Source: Caldilinea sp.
GTDB taxonomy: Bacteria; Chloroflexota; Anaerolineae; Caldilineales; Caldilineaceae
DNA length: 11,593 nucleotides
NCBI GenBank assembly: GCA_026389955.1
Contig: JAPLGY010000153.1
Coordinates: 1-11,593, forward strand
Reading direction: 5' to 3'
Shown: positions 1 through 6,826 of the stretch, one piece after another
How the letters are laid out: each line of letters opens with the position of its first letter
Position numbering within the stretch: the stretch's first letter is position 1
Position numbers and translations under genes: made by a program
Notes under the pieces: model-generated
Database searches by the model: none
What the model was told of the DNA's origin: nothing
Seen by the model: the letters and a program-made list of their open reading frames with translations, nothing else

Positions 1-1320
1 ACAATCATTAACAAAACGACGATCTTCACATCATGTAAAAAGCCCAAAATCGATGTGGTGGATGTCTGCAAACGGTTTCGTTTGCAGCGAGAAAAACAGC
101 GTTCGATCCAGGACGCCTTTATTCACTTCTGGCGCAGAAGTCAATCTGCCCCCGAGTACTTCTGGCCCCTGCGCAACCTGTCTCTGCGTGTTTGTGCTGG
201 GGACAGCATCGGTGTGTTGGGCCAGAACGGTTCTGGCAAAAGCACGCTGCTCAAAGTGATCACCGGCGTTTTGCCCCCGACCTCGGGACGGGTCGAAATT
301 CATGGGCGAGTGGCTTCTCTGCTCGAACTGGGGGCTGGGTTTCACCCCGATCTGACCGGGCGAGAAAATGTCTTTTTGAACGGTTCGATCTATGGAATGG
401 ACAGCGCGACGATTCGGCGCAGACTGGACCAGATTGTCGACTTTGCCGAGATCGGTGATTTTATCGACACCCCGGTCAAGCACTATTCCTCGGGCATGTA
501 CGTGCGTCTGGGCTTTTCGGTCGCCGTCCATACTGTGCCCGAAGTGTTGATCGTCGACGAAGTGCTCACAGTCGGCGACCAGATCTTTCAACAAAAGTGC
601 ATGCAGCGGATCCACGAGATGAAAGCCGCTGGGGTTGCCATCATTTTGGTCTCACACAATCTGGAAGATATCCGGCGGCTGTGCGACCATGCGATCTGGC
701 TGCAGAACGGGGATGTGCGTGCCGCTGGCCCGGCCGCCGAGATCGTGGACGACTATCTGGCCTACACCAATGAGCTCTATTACACCAGGCGCCGTGCCGA
801 ACAGGCGGCCGAGAACGACCCGGTGGCAGAAGAAACTTCGACAGACACCCGGCGTTGGGGGACGCATCAGGCTGAGATTGTGCAGGTCGAACTCTGCAAC
901 GGTCAGGGCCAGCCCGCCGACCGGTTCCACCAGGGCGATCTGCTGTCGGTGCGCATGCACTATGTCGCCCACGAACGGCTGGTGCAGCCCCGCTTCGGTC
1001 TGGCGATTTATCGGCAGGATGGCGCACATGTCAACGGGCCCAATTCGGTAGGTGAAGGATACCACCTGGATGCCATTGAAGGCAGCGGGTGGATGGAATA
1101 CAAAATTGAAGCGCTGCCGCTCAACGCAGGACGCTACGAACTGACGGCAGCCATCTACGACCGAACTGCATCGGTGGCGATCGATCACCACCATCGGATG
1201 TACAGCTTTGAAATCGTGCGTCCGCGAGGCTGGAGCGAAGAAGGTGTGGTGCATATCCCGGCTACCTGGCAGCACACCGCAGCCGTCGATCTCAGCGACG
1301 CCGTGCAGCCAAACCCATGA
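1..1320 (+). CDS. Wzt-type polysaccharide ABC exporter ATP-binding protein with C-terminal glycan-binding domain (5' end open)
   Basis: Predicted ATPase subunit that powers export of a lipid-linked polysaccharide through a Wzm/TagG-like permease. Numbered from the GTG at 55, the nucleotide-binding domain shows Walker [10 protein letters not shown] (56-64), the YSSGM signature typical of Wzt/TagH instead of LSGGQ (144-148), Walker B VLIVDE with catalytic E169, and the switch H201. Residues about 268-388 form a beta-rich extension like the Wzt C-terminal domain, which in known Wzt proteins binds the end of the exported glycan. Start: GTG 55 has no clear ribosome site and would cut the first beta strand. 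The frame is open to base 1 and [11 protein letters not shown] (from about 46) fits the usual IEVxNVSKRF opening, so the true start probably lies upstream of the window. The permease is not in view and would be expected to the left. The last codons overlap the next gene by 4 nt. Confidence 0.92.
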   Translation, partial: TIINKTTIFTSCKKPKIDVVDVCKRFRLQREKQRSIQDAFIHFWRRSQSAPEYFWPLRNLSLRVCAGDSIGVLGQNGSGKSTLLKVITGVLPPTSGRVEIHGRVASLLELGAGFHPDLTGRENVFLNGSIYGMDSATIRRRLDQIVDFAEIGDFIDTPVKHYSSGMYVRLGFSVAVHTVPEVLIVDEVLTVGDQIFQQKCMQRIHEMKAAGVAIILVSHNLEDIRRLCDHAIWLQNGDVRAAGPAAEIVDDYLAYTNELYYTRRRAEQAAENDPVAEETSTDTRRWGTHQAEIVQVELCNGQGQPADRFHQGDLLSVRMHYVAHERLVQPRFGLAIYRQDGAHVNGPNSVGEGYHLDAIEGSGWMEYKIEALPLNAGRYELTAAIYDRTASVAIDHHHRMYSFEIVRPRGWSEEGVVHIPATWQHTAAVDLSDAVQPNP

Positions 1321-3932
1321 GTCCTGTGCAGGCACCGCCCGCAGCGATCGCCCTCTTCTTGCTGGCAACGGCGCTGTTGTGGGGGGGAGCGCTGTGGGTG
1401 GGCGTCCCTCGGCTCGGCGGAGGGCGGGTGCAGGACTGGCCCTTGCGCCTTTTTTTAGCCACGACAGGGACGGTCATTGTGGTGGGCTGGGCGGCCACGA
1501 CGCTGGCGTTGGTGGGACTCTACAGCCTGGCCAGTTTGGCTGTGGTGCTGCTTGGGTGTGCCGTCCTGCTGGGGTGGGCAGCCAGGGTGCACCCACCAGC
1601 AGGACGCTGCAGCCGTGGCGGCTGGCACGAGGTCGCCTTGGCGGCTCTGATGGTGCTGGGGGCTTTTTTCTACTTGCAGCCGCACGAATATCTGCTGGGT
1701 GGAAGCGATGCGGGCAGCTACATCAACACTGCCGCAGCGACTGCACGCACCGGCACCTATCTCCAACGCAACGAGTGGAATCGTTTTTTGGCCGGCCATG
1801 CTGCGGTGACACTGCGGCAACAGCCCGACCAACTGCTGCCGCGCCATTTGCAGCTGGTCGGCTGGTACTTTGACGACACAGACCCTGCCTTGGTTCGCCC
1901 GCAGTTTTTTCCGTTTCATCCGGTGTTGCTCAGCGTGGCCATGGGGGTGGGCGGAGTCGCCGCCGGCTTCTGGGTGGTTCCAGCGGCGGCGGTGTTGGGG
2001 CTGGCAGCGCTCTATTTCTTGGCGCGCCAGCTGTTTGGCCGATCGGTCGCGCTGACAGCGACTGCGCTGCTGACGCTGACCAGCACTCAGATTTTCTTTG
2101 GACGTTATCCGACCACCGAACCGCTCACGATGTTGTTGTTGTTGACCAGTTTTCTGGCGTTGCAGGTCGTTTGGGACGAGGATCGGCAGGCTGCGCCGGG
2201 CTGGGGCGTGCTCGGCGGTGCGGCACTCGGTGCTGCCTTGCTGACGCGCATCGACCTGCCTATAGTATTGGGCGCAGTGGGGGGGGTGTTGGTGCTGCGC
2301 GGCTGGCAGGGACGCTGGTCGCCGGCCTGGGGGGCACTGGCCTGGACCCTGGCGATTTTTGTCCTCCAACTGCTCTGGGTGGTCTGGGCCTTTACCTGGC
2401 CCTACTTTTGGAACACCTACGCGTCGGCATTTGGGCTGGTGCGCCGGGCTCCCTGGCTGGTCGGAGGGCTGGTCGGTGTCGGCGCGGTCAGCCTGGCTGT
2501 CGCCTTTTTGGGGGGACCCCGGCGGCTGCACAGAGCGGTGGAACGGTGCCAAGGTTCAGCGTCGGTGCGCTGGACCCTGGCTGCTCTGATCGTGCTGCTC
2601 AGCCTGTACGCCTATTTCTTGCGCCCGCTGCTTGAACCGGCGCGCCTGTCGGTCTCCTGGCCCGCAGGGAATTCTTTCCCGATTCTCAACGGTCAGAACT
2701 GGGTGCGGCTGGGGTGGTATCTGACCCCGCTGGGGCTGGGGCTGGCCACCGGCGGCCTTGCCATGCTGGTGCTCCGCGAGCAGCTGACACGCCTGGCGCT
2801 GGTGCTTGGAATCGGCGTTGCCACGACCCTGCTGTATGTCTACAATATCCTGAACACCCCCTATCATATCTACACAATGCGCCGTTACGTTCCAGTTGCG
2901 ATCCCGATGCTCTGGATCTTTGCCGCCTATCTGTTGGTGAATCTCTCCGTCCAGCGCAAACCGGCTCTGGCAGCGGCCCTGCGTTGGGGAGGGATCCTGT
3001 TGTTGGCAGGGGGACTGCTCTATCAGGCCCGGTACGTGCTGCCTGCGCGCGATTATGCGGGTGCCTGGCCACAGCTCCAGCAGCTGCAGCAGCTGCTCGA
3101 CCCGCAGGCGGTCGTGGTGATCGCCGAGCCGGCCGAGGCGCTTTTTGCTGACGCCTTTGGGGCCCCGCTGGGGGCAATTTTTGGCCACCCGGTTGCGACG
3201 GTGCGCAGCTCCGCAGCAGACGACGCGAGCCTGCAAGACCAGACCGCTGAATTTTTGGAAGAACTGTTGGCTTTTGCCATGTCGCAAGGGCGCCCGCTGC
3301 AGTTGCTGGCAGTCGAGCCGATCCCGCCGCTGGTGCGCGAGCAGCTGGAGTTGCAGCCGGCGGCCAGCTTTGCCTTCACAACCCAGATGTTGATGAATAC
3401 CTTCACCGAGTTTCCTGCGGTGACCCAGACAGTTCACTATGGCATCGAACTCTACAATGTGGTGGCACCGGGCACCGAAGAGGCGCGCCAGAGAACGGTG
3501 GAGGTCGATGTCGGTGCGCTGGATGCCGCCTATCTGGACGACGGTTTTTATGCCAAGGAGTACATCCCGGGAGCGCCGACGATGCGGTGGACCCAAGGGA
3601 CAGCTGCGCTGACCTTGCCGCTGCCCCGGCAGACGCCTGCAGCCCGACAAACAGTGCTCCAGGTGCGTGCCATGATTTACCGACCCGCAGCGGTCGAGCC
3701 AGCCCCGGTCTGGGTCAGTCTCGACGGCGAGCCGATAGGTCGTTTTGTCCCGAACGAAGCGTGGAACACCTTTGCCTTTGTCGTCCCCGACGCTATAATT
3801 TCGGCGACAGACAGCGTGGAAATTCGTTTCACAACCGACCCGTTTGTCCCTGCCGAGTTGGGTGTCAACAACGACGCTCGGCAGCTGGGGTTTTTGTTGG
3901 ACTGGGTTCACTGGACGCCGGCCCCGCCGTAG
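1317..3932 (+). CDS. Polytopic GT-C (GT39/PMT-like) glycosyltransferase with C-terminal beta-sandwich region
   Basis: An 871-residue membrane protein. Residues 1 to about 570 contain roughly 14 hydrophobic segments. After the fourth comes a hydrophilic loop starting [13 protein letters not shown] (127-139), where D131 sits at the place of the catalytic acid in the first outer loop of GT-C enzymes of the PMT/ArnT class. FGRYPTTEP (261-269) and [10 protein letters not shown] (521-530) also fit such proteins. These enzymes take sugar from a polyprenyl-phosphate donor on the outer face of the membrane. Residues about 580-715 are soluble. Residues about 760-868 look like a beta-sandwich with the phrase [20 protein letters not shown], a pattern I recall at the end of chloroflexal GT-C proteins. 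The ATG lies in an ATGA overlap with the ATPase gene stop and has no strong ribosome site, so translational coupling is likely. Donor and acceptor cannot be read from the sequence. An uncharacterised membrane protein without transferase activity is the alternative. Confidence 0.85.
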   Translation: MSPVQAPPAAIALFLLATALLWGGALWVGVPRLGGGRVQDWPLRLFLATTGTVIVVGWAATTLALVGLYSLASLAVVLLGCAVLLGWAARVHPPAGRCSRGGWHEVALAALMVLGAFFYLQPHEYLLGGSDAGSYINTAAATARTGTYLQRNEWNRFLAGHAAVTLRQQPDQLLPRHLQLVGWYFDDTDPALVRPQFFPFHPVLLSVAMGVGGVAAGFWVVPAAAVLGLAALYFLARQLFGRSVALTATALLTLTSTQIFFGRYPTTEPLTMLLLLTSFLALQVVWDEDRQAAPGWGVLGGAALGAALLTRIDLPIVLGAVGGVLVLRGWQGRWSPAWGALAWTLAIFVLQLLWVVWAFTWPYFWNTYASAFGLVRRAPWLVGGLVGVGAVSLAVAFLGGPRRLHRAVERCQGSASVRWTLAALIVLLSLYAYFLRPLLEPARLSVSWPAGNSFPILNGQNWVRLGWYLTPLGLGLATGGLAMLVLREQLTRLALVLGIGVATTLLYVYNILNTPYHIYTMRRYVPVAIPMLWIFAAYLLVNLSVQRKPALAAALRWGGILLLAGGLLYQARYVLPARDYAGAWPQLQQLQQLLDPQAVVVIAEPAEALFADAFGAPLGAIFGHPVATVRSSAADDASLQDQTAEFLEELLAFAMSQGRPLQLLAVEPIPPLVREQLELQPAASFAFTTQMLMNTFTEFPAVTQTVHYGIELYNVVAPGTEEARQRTVEVDVGALDAAYLDDGFYAKEYIPGAPTMRWTQGTAALTLPLPRQTPAARQTVLQVRAMIYRPAAVEPAPVWVSLDGEPIGRFVPNEAWNTFAFVVPDAIISATDSVEIRFTTDPFVPAELGVNNDARQLGFLLDWVHWTPAPP

Positions 3933-3954
3933 AGATGGGCAGGCTTGAACTGGG

Positions 3955-3959
3955 AAGGA
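3955..3959 (+). promoter_or_regulatory. Ribosome binding site deciding the methyltransferase start
   Basis: AAGGA inside GGGAAGGAAG, 8 nt before the ATG at 3968. The other in-frame ATG, at 3935, has only a weak GTAGAG in front of it, so 3968 is preferred. Confidence 0.6.
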
Positions 3960-3967
3960 AGAACAAG

Positions 3968-4675
3968 ATGTTGAACAAAATTCGTGCACAGGTGTTGGGC
4001 TGGTGGTCGGCCCGCTTCTCCTCGAATCTGCAGGTACGTGCGTTGCAAACCCAGGTTGCACGCTATGATGTGACTCCGATTGCCGGCCACTTCGACGCGC
4101 GTTGGCTGGAGCCGGTGGAAAGCGCCCCGGTCTGGATGTCGCGAGCCGAGCGGCTGCTGATGTTCACACTGGCCTTTACACTGCGTCCGCAGCACTACCT
4201 GGAGATTGGCACCTTTCAAGGCGGCTCTGCCCTGGTCGTGGCCAGCGCGTTGGATGCGCTGCAAAGCCCTGGACGGATGTATCTGGTCGACCCCGAACCC
4301 AAAATTTCTGCCGAACACTGGCAGCGGCTTTCGCATCGGGCCGAACGGTTTGAGGGGTATTCGCCGGCAATTTTGCAGGAAGTGGCGGCGCGCGCTGGAG
4401 CCCCCTTTGACCTGGTGCTGATCGACGGCGACCACACCTATGCCGGAGCCAGACGGGATGCGGTCGGGGTTCTGCCCTTCGTGGCCCCGGGGGGGTACGT
4501 TCTGTTCCACGACAGTTTTTTCCCGGAAGTGCGCCAGGCGATCGACGAATGGATCGACGAACACCCGGGCCGTCTGGTTGATTTTGGCTTGATGACGCGC
4601 GAAATTACCGTTCAGCAGAGTGAGGATGGCCGCCGTCTGGAGTGGGGAGGACTGCGGCTGGTCTATGTGGTCTAA
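3968..4675 (+). CDS. Class I SAM-dependent methyltransferase, TylF/Methyltransf_24 type
   Basis: A 235-residue cytoplasmic enzyme expected to methylate a sugar hydroxyl or a related small group using S-adenosylmethionine. The Rossmann core is clear: motif I EIGTFQGGSA (79-88), acidic end of strand 2 VDPEP (107-111), IDGDHTY (152-158) and the late HDSFFPEVRQA (181-191). D153, D155, H156, H181 and D182 are the likely metal-binding or catalytic residues in this family of macrocin-O-methyltransferase-like proteins. Residues 1-70 form a less conserved N-terminal extension. The gene follows the GT-C gene by 35 nt and probably shares its transcript. Since Wzt-type exporters with a glycan-binding domain can recognise a methylated chain end (known from E. 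coli O9a, where WbdD makes the cap), a capping role is possible but is inference. Modification of an internal sugar or of a nucleotide-sugar precursor is equally compatible. Confidence 0.88.
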   Translation: MLNKIRAQVLGWWSARFSSNLQVRALQTQVARYDVTPIAGHFDARWLEPVESAPVWMSRAERLLMFTLAFTLRPQHYLEIGTFQGGSALVVASALDALQSPGRMYLVDPEPKISAEHWQRLSHRAERFEGYSPAILQEVAARAGAPFDLVLIDGDHTYAGARRDAVGVLPFVAPGGYVLFHDSFFPEVRQAIDEWIDEHPGRLVDFGLMTREITVQQSEDGRRLEWGGLRLVYVV

Positions 4676-4676
4676 A

Positions 4677-4708
4677 TTGACGTGCTTCTGGGCGTCCAAT
4701 GGTATAAT
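4677..4708 (+). promoter_or_regulatory. Extended -10 promoter for the beta-helix gene
   Basis: A perfect TATAAT (4703-4708) is preceded by TG one base upstream (4700-4701), making an extended -10 box. A TTGACG (4677-4682) lies 20 nt upstream, longer than the usual 17, so the extended -10 probably carries the promoter. Transcription would begin near 4715, giving a leader of about 44 nt to the ATG at 4759. The box sits directly after the methyltransferase stop, in a locally AT-rich stretch. Confidence 0.6.
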
Positions 4709-4742
4709 AATTACAAGGGACGATTAATTAAATGGTGGCAAC

Positions 4743-4748
4743 AAGGAG
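4743..4748 (+). promoter_or_regulatory. Ribosome binding site deciding the beta-helix protein start
   Basis: AAGGAG lies 10 nt before the ATG at 4759, whose product starts directly with a signal peptide (MKTIAAVV). The in-frame ATG at 4732 would add nine polar residues (MVATRRSVR) before it and has only AAGGGA (4715-4720) upstream, right at the predicted transcription start. The in-frame GTG at 4753 is too close to the AAGGAG. Confidence 0.55.
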
Positions 4749-4758
4749 ATCAGTGCGG

Positions 4759-5562
4759 ATGAAAACAATTGCAGCTGTGGTGTCGATCGGGGTGTTGGCA
4801 TTGACCCTTCTGGCTATCTCCAGCAGCTGGCTCATCGCCGACGAACTGAGTCGGACCTTGTACGTGGATGGTGCCCTGGGAAGCGACGGCAGCAACAACT
4901 GTCTGTCGTCTGCCAGCCCGTGCCAAACTTTGCAGCAGGCTGTCAACCAGGCACAGAGCGGCGACGTACTTCTGGTGGCGGCGGGCACCTACAGCTATCG
5001 CGGTACAGACAACCCGTGTGACCGTTACCTCAGCCGCACGCGGGCTGTGGTTTGCATCATCAACAAGCATTTGACGTTGCGGGGCGGCTACGCCAGCGGG
5101 AACTGGTCGGCGGCCAACCCTGCGGACAATCCTACGGTGATCGACGGGGAGAACCGCATCCACGGCGTCTATCTGTTGAGTTCTGACCCCAGCAAACCCT
5201 CGGAAGCCAGCATCGACATGCAGGGGTTTACCGTGCGCCGCGGCTATGTGGAAGGGACCACTTCTGGGGATGACATGCAGACCTTTGCTTTCGGCGGTGG
5301 GATGCTGACCGACTACGCTGGGGTCAAGCTCTCTGATCAGATCTTTGAAGACAATGGAGCGCGCGGCGGCAGCACAGCCCAGAGTTACGGGGGGACTGTC
5401 TCGGGGGGCGGCCTGGCGATCCGACAGGCGCCGGAGACCGTACAGCTGCATCGGCGGGGGGCTCTACATCTATCATGCTGTGGTGGAGGGCAGCGGGCTG
5501 GCTTTTTACGAAAACACGGCGCAGGGCGGCAATGGCGCCGGTGCAGGCCGTTACAACGGTGA
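4759..5562 (+). CDS. N-terminal fragment of the beta-helix protein (signal peptide and first rungs)
   Basis: Residues 1-27 form a Sec signal peptide: K2, a hydrophobic stretch 4-25, and likely cleavage after A27. LYVDG (34-38), NNCLSSASPCQTLQQA (46-61) and GDVLLVAAGTY (68-78) are the usual opening of DUF1565/pectate-lyase-like beta-helix proteins, and LTLRGGYASGNW (105-116) the next conserved piece. C48, C55, C87 and C99 could form two disulfides, fitting an exported protein. The rungs beginning GGGM (179) and GGGL (216) follow. Meaningful sequence ends near QAPETVQL (about residue 230, base 5448). The remaining codons to the stop at 5562 read the wrong frame and have no beta-helix character. 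Confidence 0.75.
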   Translation: MKTIAAVVSIGVLALTLLAISSSWLIADELSRTLYVDGALGSDGSNNCLSSASPCQTLQQAVNQAQSGDVLLVAAGTYSYRGTDNPCDRYLSRTRAVVCIINKHLTLRGGYASGNWSAANPADNPTVIDGENRIHGVYLLSSDPSKPSEASIDMQGFTVRRGYVEGTTSGDDMQTFAFGGGMLTDYAGVKLSDQIFEDNGARGGSTAQSYGGTVSGGGLAIRQAPETVQLHRRGALHLSCCGGGQRAGFLRKHGAGRQWRRCRPLQR

Positions 5563-6475
5563 GACCGCAGATGGCTTTGGGGGGGCAGCGACCGTCATGA
5601 TCGGCAGCAACGTGACCTTGGCCGATGTCGTCGCCGAAGGCAACCGGGCGATCGGCGGCAACGCCGGCGACGAAGCGGGCGGCGGGTTCGGCGGCGCTTT
5701 CAAAACTGAGGGGATGCCCTGGCTGCCCGGAGAGGCGACCACATTTCGCCTGAGCGATGCCAGGCTGACCGGCAACATTGTCCAGGGAGGGGACGGCCCG
5801 CGCGGCGGAATTTCAGCTGGCGGCGGGGTTGAGACCTTCCACACAGAAATTGAAATTCATCGCTCCTTTTTGATCGGCAACCAGTCGTTGGGGGGCAACG
5901 GCACCGTGAAGCAAGGGCCGGCCGGCGGCGGCGCCATCTATCTGCAGAACATTTTAGACGGCAGCAGCAAGGGGCTGATCAACAACTGCGTGATCGTAGG
6001 CAATGAGGTGCGTTCGGGCAGCGGCCCGGCGGTCGGCGGCGGCGGCGGCGGAATCTGGCTGCAGGGGGTCGAAGCGACAGTTACCCACAACACGATCGTC
6101 GACAACCAGATGGGCACCCGCCCGCTGCAAGGTTCGGCGGTGCTGGTCATGAGCGACGGTGTCACTCCTGGGGCAAAACCTGCAACGCTGCGCTACAATA
6201 TTCTGGCCGAACACGCCGAAAGCGGTATCAGCGCACTGCACGTGAAGCCTGGCAACACCGCCAACCTGGCCCACAACCTGTTCTTTGCCAACAGCGAAAA
6301 TACCAACACGTCGCAGGTCGGTACGATCAGCGGCATGGCGACCTCCCTCGTCGCAGATCCGCTCTTCGAGGGCGAATCGGCGGTGTTGGCAGACCGTTCC
6401 TGGCGGCACCGGTCGCTTCTCAGTCGCTGCAGGTGTTCTGGGGAGCACAGCAAGGAGTGGATCACTATCTTGTGA
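5447..6475 (+). CDS. Central fragment of the beta-helix protein (glycine-rich rungs)
   Basis: This segment, one base out of frame with the N-terminal fragment, resumes at IGGGLYIYH. It carries six rung starts with GGG or FGG followed by alternating hydrophobic residues and Asn/Asp ladders such as FYENTAQGG, AEGNRAIGG, LIGNQSLGG, IVGNEV and TIVDNQ, the hallmark of parallel beta-helices. It also has LRYNILAEH and AHNLFFANSE, and ends with the usual closing phrase SLVADPLFEG (around 6350). Codons after about 6385 to the stop at 6475 (SWRHRSLLSRC...) lose this character. There is no ribosome site or plausible start of its own, so it is not an independent gene; in-frame ATG 5345 precedes the real homology. 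Confidence 0.7.
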   Translation, partial: CIGGGLYIYHAVVEGSGLAFYENTAQGGNGAGAGRYNGETADGFGGAATVMIGSNVTLADVVAEGNRAIGGNAGDEAGGGFGGAFKTEGMPWLPGEATTFRLSDARLTGNIVQGGDGPRGGISAGGGVETFHTEIEIHRSFLIGNQSLGGNGTVKQGPAGGGAIYLQNILDGSSKGLINNCVIVGNEVRSGSGPAVGGGGGGIWLQGVEATVTHNTIVDNQMGTRPLQGSAVLVMSDGVTPGAKPATLRYNILAEHAESGISALHVKPGNTANLAHNLFFANSENTNTSQVGTISGMATSLVADPLFEGESAVLADRSWRHRSLLSRCRCSGEHSKEWITIL

Positions 6476-6702
6476 CGCTGAACTGCCCGCCGTCGGCAGA
6501 TGCGCCCAATGAAATCAGCTGTGATTCGCCGACAGAATACCCTGGTGACACGGCCGGGTTGCTGCTGACCGGGCTCACCAACAATCACAACTATACGGTC
6601 GATGTCTCTGGCCATGATGCGAGCGGTGCCCAAGTGCTGGCCGATGTCGGGGATGCGACGACGACCGATCGTTTGGTCTTCATGCCGCTGCTGGAGCGTT
6701 AA
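6394..6702 (+). CDS. C-terminal fragment of the beta-helix protein (fibronectin-III-like domain)
   Basis: Back in the frame of the signal peptide, this stretch begins PFLAAPVASQSLQVFWG and runs through HYLVTLNCPP, LLLTGLTNNHNYTVDVSG and HDASGAQVL. The strand pattern is that of a fibronectin type III domain, including the tryptophan of the second strand and the L..N..YTV strand before the end. It closes with RLVFMPLLER and a stop. That short hydrophobic-aromatic tail resembles the C-terminal YLPLVxR tails I recall from secreted chloroflexal proteins, possibly a sorting or anchoring tail (inference). No start codon with a ribosome site precedes it. Confidence 0.65.
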   Translation, partial: PFLAAPVASQSLQVFWGAQQGVDHYLVTLNCPPSADAPNEISCDSPTEYPGDTAGLLLTGLTNNHNYTVDVSGHDASGAQVLADVGDATTTDRLVFMPLLER

Positions 6703-6714
6703 CTTCAGCTGGCA

Positions 6715-6789
6715 GCACACAGAACGGTTGCAGAGAACCTAACGGCCGGCGAAGCCTGGGATTTTGGTTCTCTGCAACCTGCGGTGTGC
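6715..6789 (+). repeat. Perfect 14-bp inverted repeat with outer 6-bp arms between two genes
   Basis: GGTTGCAGAGAACC (6726-6739) is the exact reverse complement of GGTTCTCTGCAACC (6766-6779), with a 26-nt spacer. Outside an unpaired bulge, GCACAC (6715-6720) pairs with GTGTGC (6784-6789). It starts 12 nt after the stop of the beta-helix gene and ends 23 nt before the candidate -10 box of the next gene. There is no T-run after the right arm, so it is not a standard intrinsic terminator. It could be an RNA hairpin protecting or ending the upstream transcript, or two operator half-sites spaced 40 nt apart. Confidence 0.7.
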
Positions 6790-6809
6790 GCAGAAGATCT
6801 CTCCTGCTG

Positions 6810-6818
6810 TGGTAGAAT
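6810..6818 (+). promoter_or_regulatory. Possible extended -10 promoter for a leaderless GT2 transcript
   Basis: TGGTAGAAT matches TGnTATAAT at all but one base and closely resembles the TGGTATAAT at 4700-4708. No -35 hexamer is seen at the usual distance. Transcription would start about 7 nt downstream (6825-6827), on or next to the ATG at 6827. Confidence 0.4.
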
Positions 6819-6826
6819 CAACAGCT

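Larger units (their letters stand above)
4759..6702 (+). pseudogene. Secreted right-handed beta-helix surface protein, broken by two frame-shifting lesions
   Basis: Read across three segments this is one gene for an exported beta-helix protein: signal peptide and DUF1565-like opening in frame 1, glycine-rich helix rungs in frame 2, and a fibronectin-III-like end again in frame 1. The first lesion lies between about 5413 and 5453, the second between about 6370 and 6400. The outer frames agree, so the net change is a multiple of three. Rung starts (GGG followed by a hydrophobic residue, or FGGA) fall at 5293, 5404, 5453, 5576, 5687, 5819, 5924 and 6044. Spacing is 35-44 codons everywhere except 5404 to 5453, which is only 49 nt. 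The first lesion therefore looks like loss of most of one rung rather than a one-base slip. The gene may be a true pseudogene, a collapsed repeat in the assembly, or a sequencing fault. It has its own promoter and stands between glycan genes. Confidence 0.75.

Noticed and set aside
652..1368. 238-codon minus-strand open frame
   Set aside because: Antisense shadow of the ABC ATPase C-terminal half; no motif and no promoter.
1208..1873. Plus-strand open frame spanning the ATPase/GT-C junction
   Set aside because: Out-of-frame reading of two real genes; Gly/Ala/Arg-rich with no hydrophobic segments or motifs.
3587..3967. Upstream extension of the methyltransferase frame
   Set aside because: It reads out of frame through the end of the GT-C gene. 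ATG 3968 has a good ribosome site and the family-like sequence begins after it.
2556..4061. 501-codon minus-strand open frame
   Set aside because: Antisense to the GT-C gene and crossing into the methyltransferase gene; low-complexity basic composition and no domain or ribosome site.
5400..5470. Programmed ribosomal frameshift in the beta-helix gene
   Set aside because: No slippery heptamer followed by a clear stimulatory structure was recognised, the rung spacing indicates missing sequence, and a second opposite shift occurs downstream.
5293..6052. CRISPR array or DNA tandem repeat
   Set aside because: The recurring GGC/GGG-rich words encode protein rung motifs with variable spacing and diverged sequence between them; there are no identical direct repeats with unique spacers.
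6726..6779. Intrinsic transcription terminator
   Set aside because: The stem is strong, but the loop is 26 nt long and the right arm is followed by TGCGG rather than a T-run, so it is kept as an inverted repeat of unknown role.
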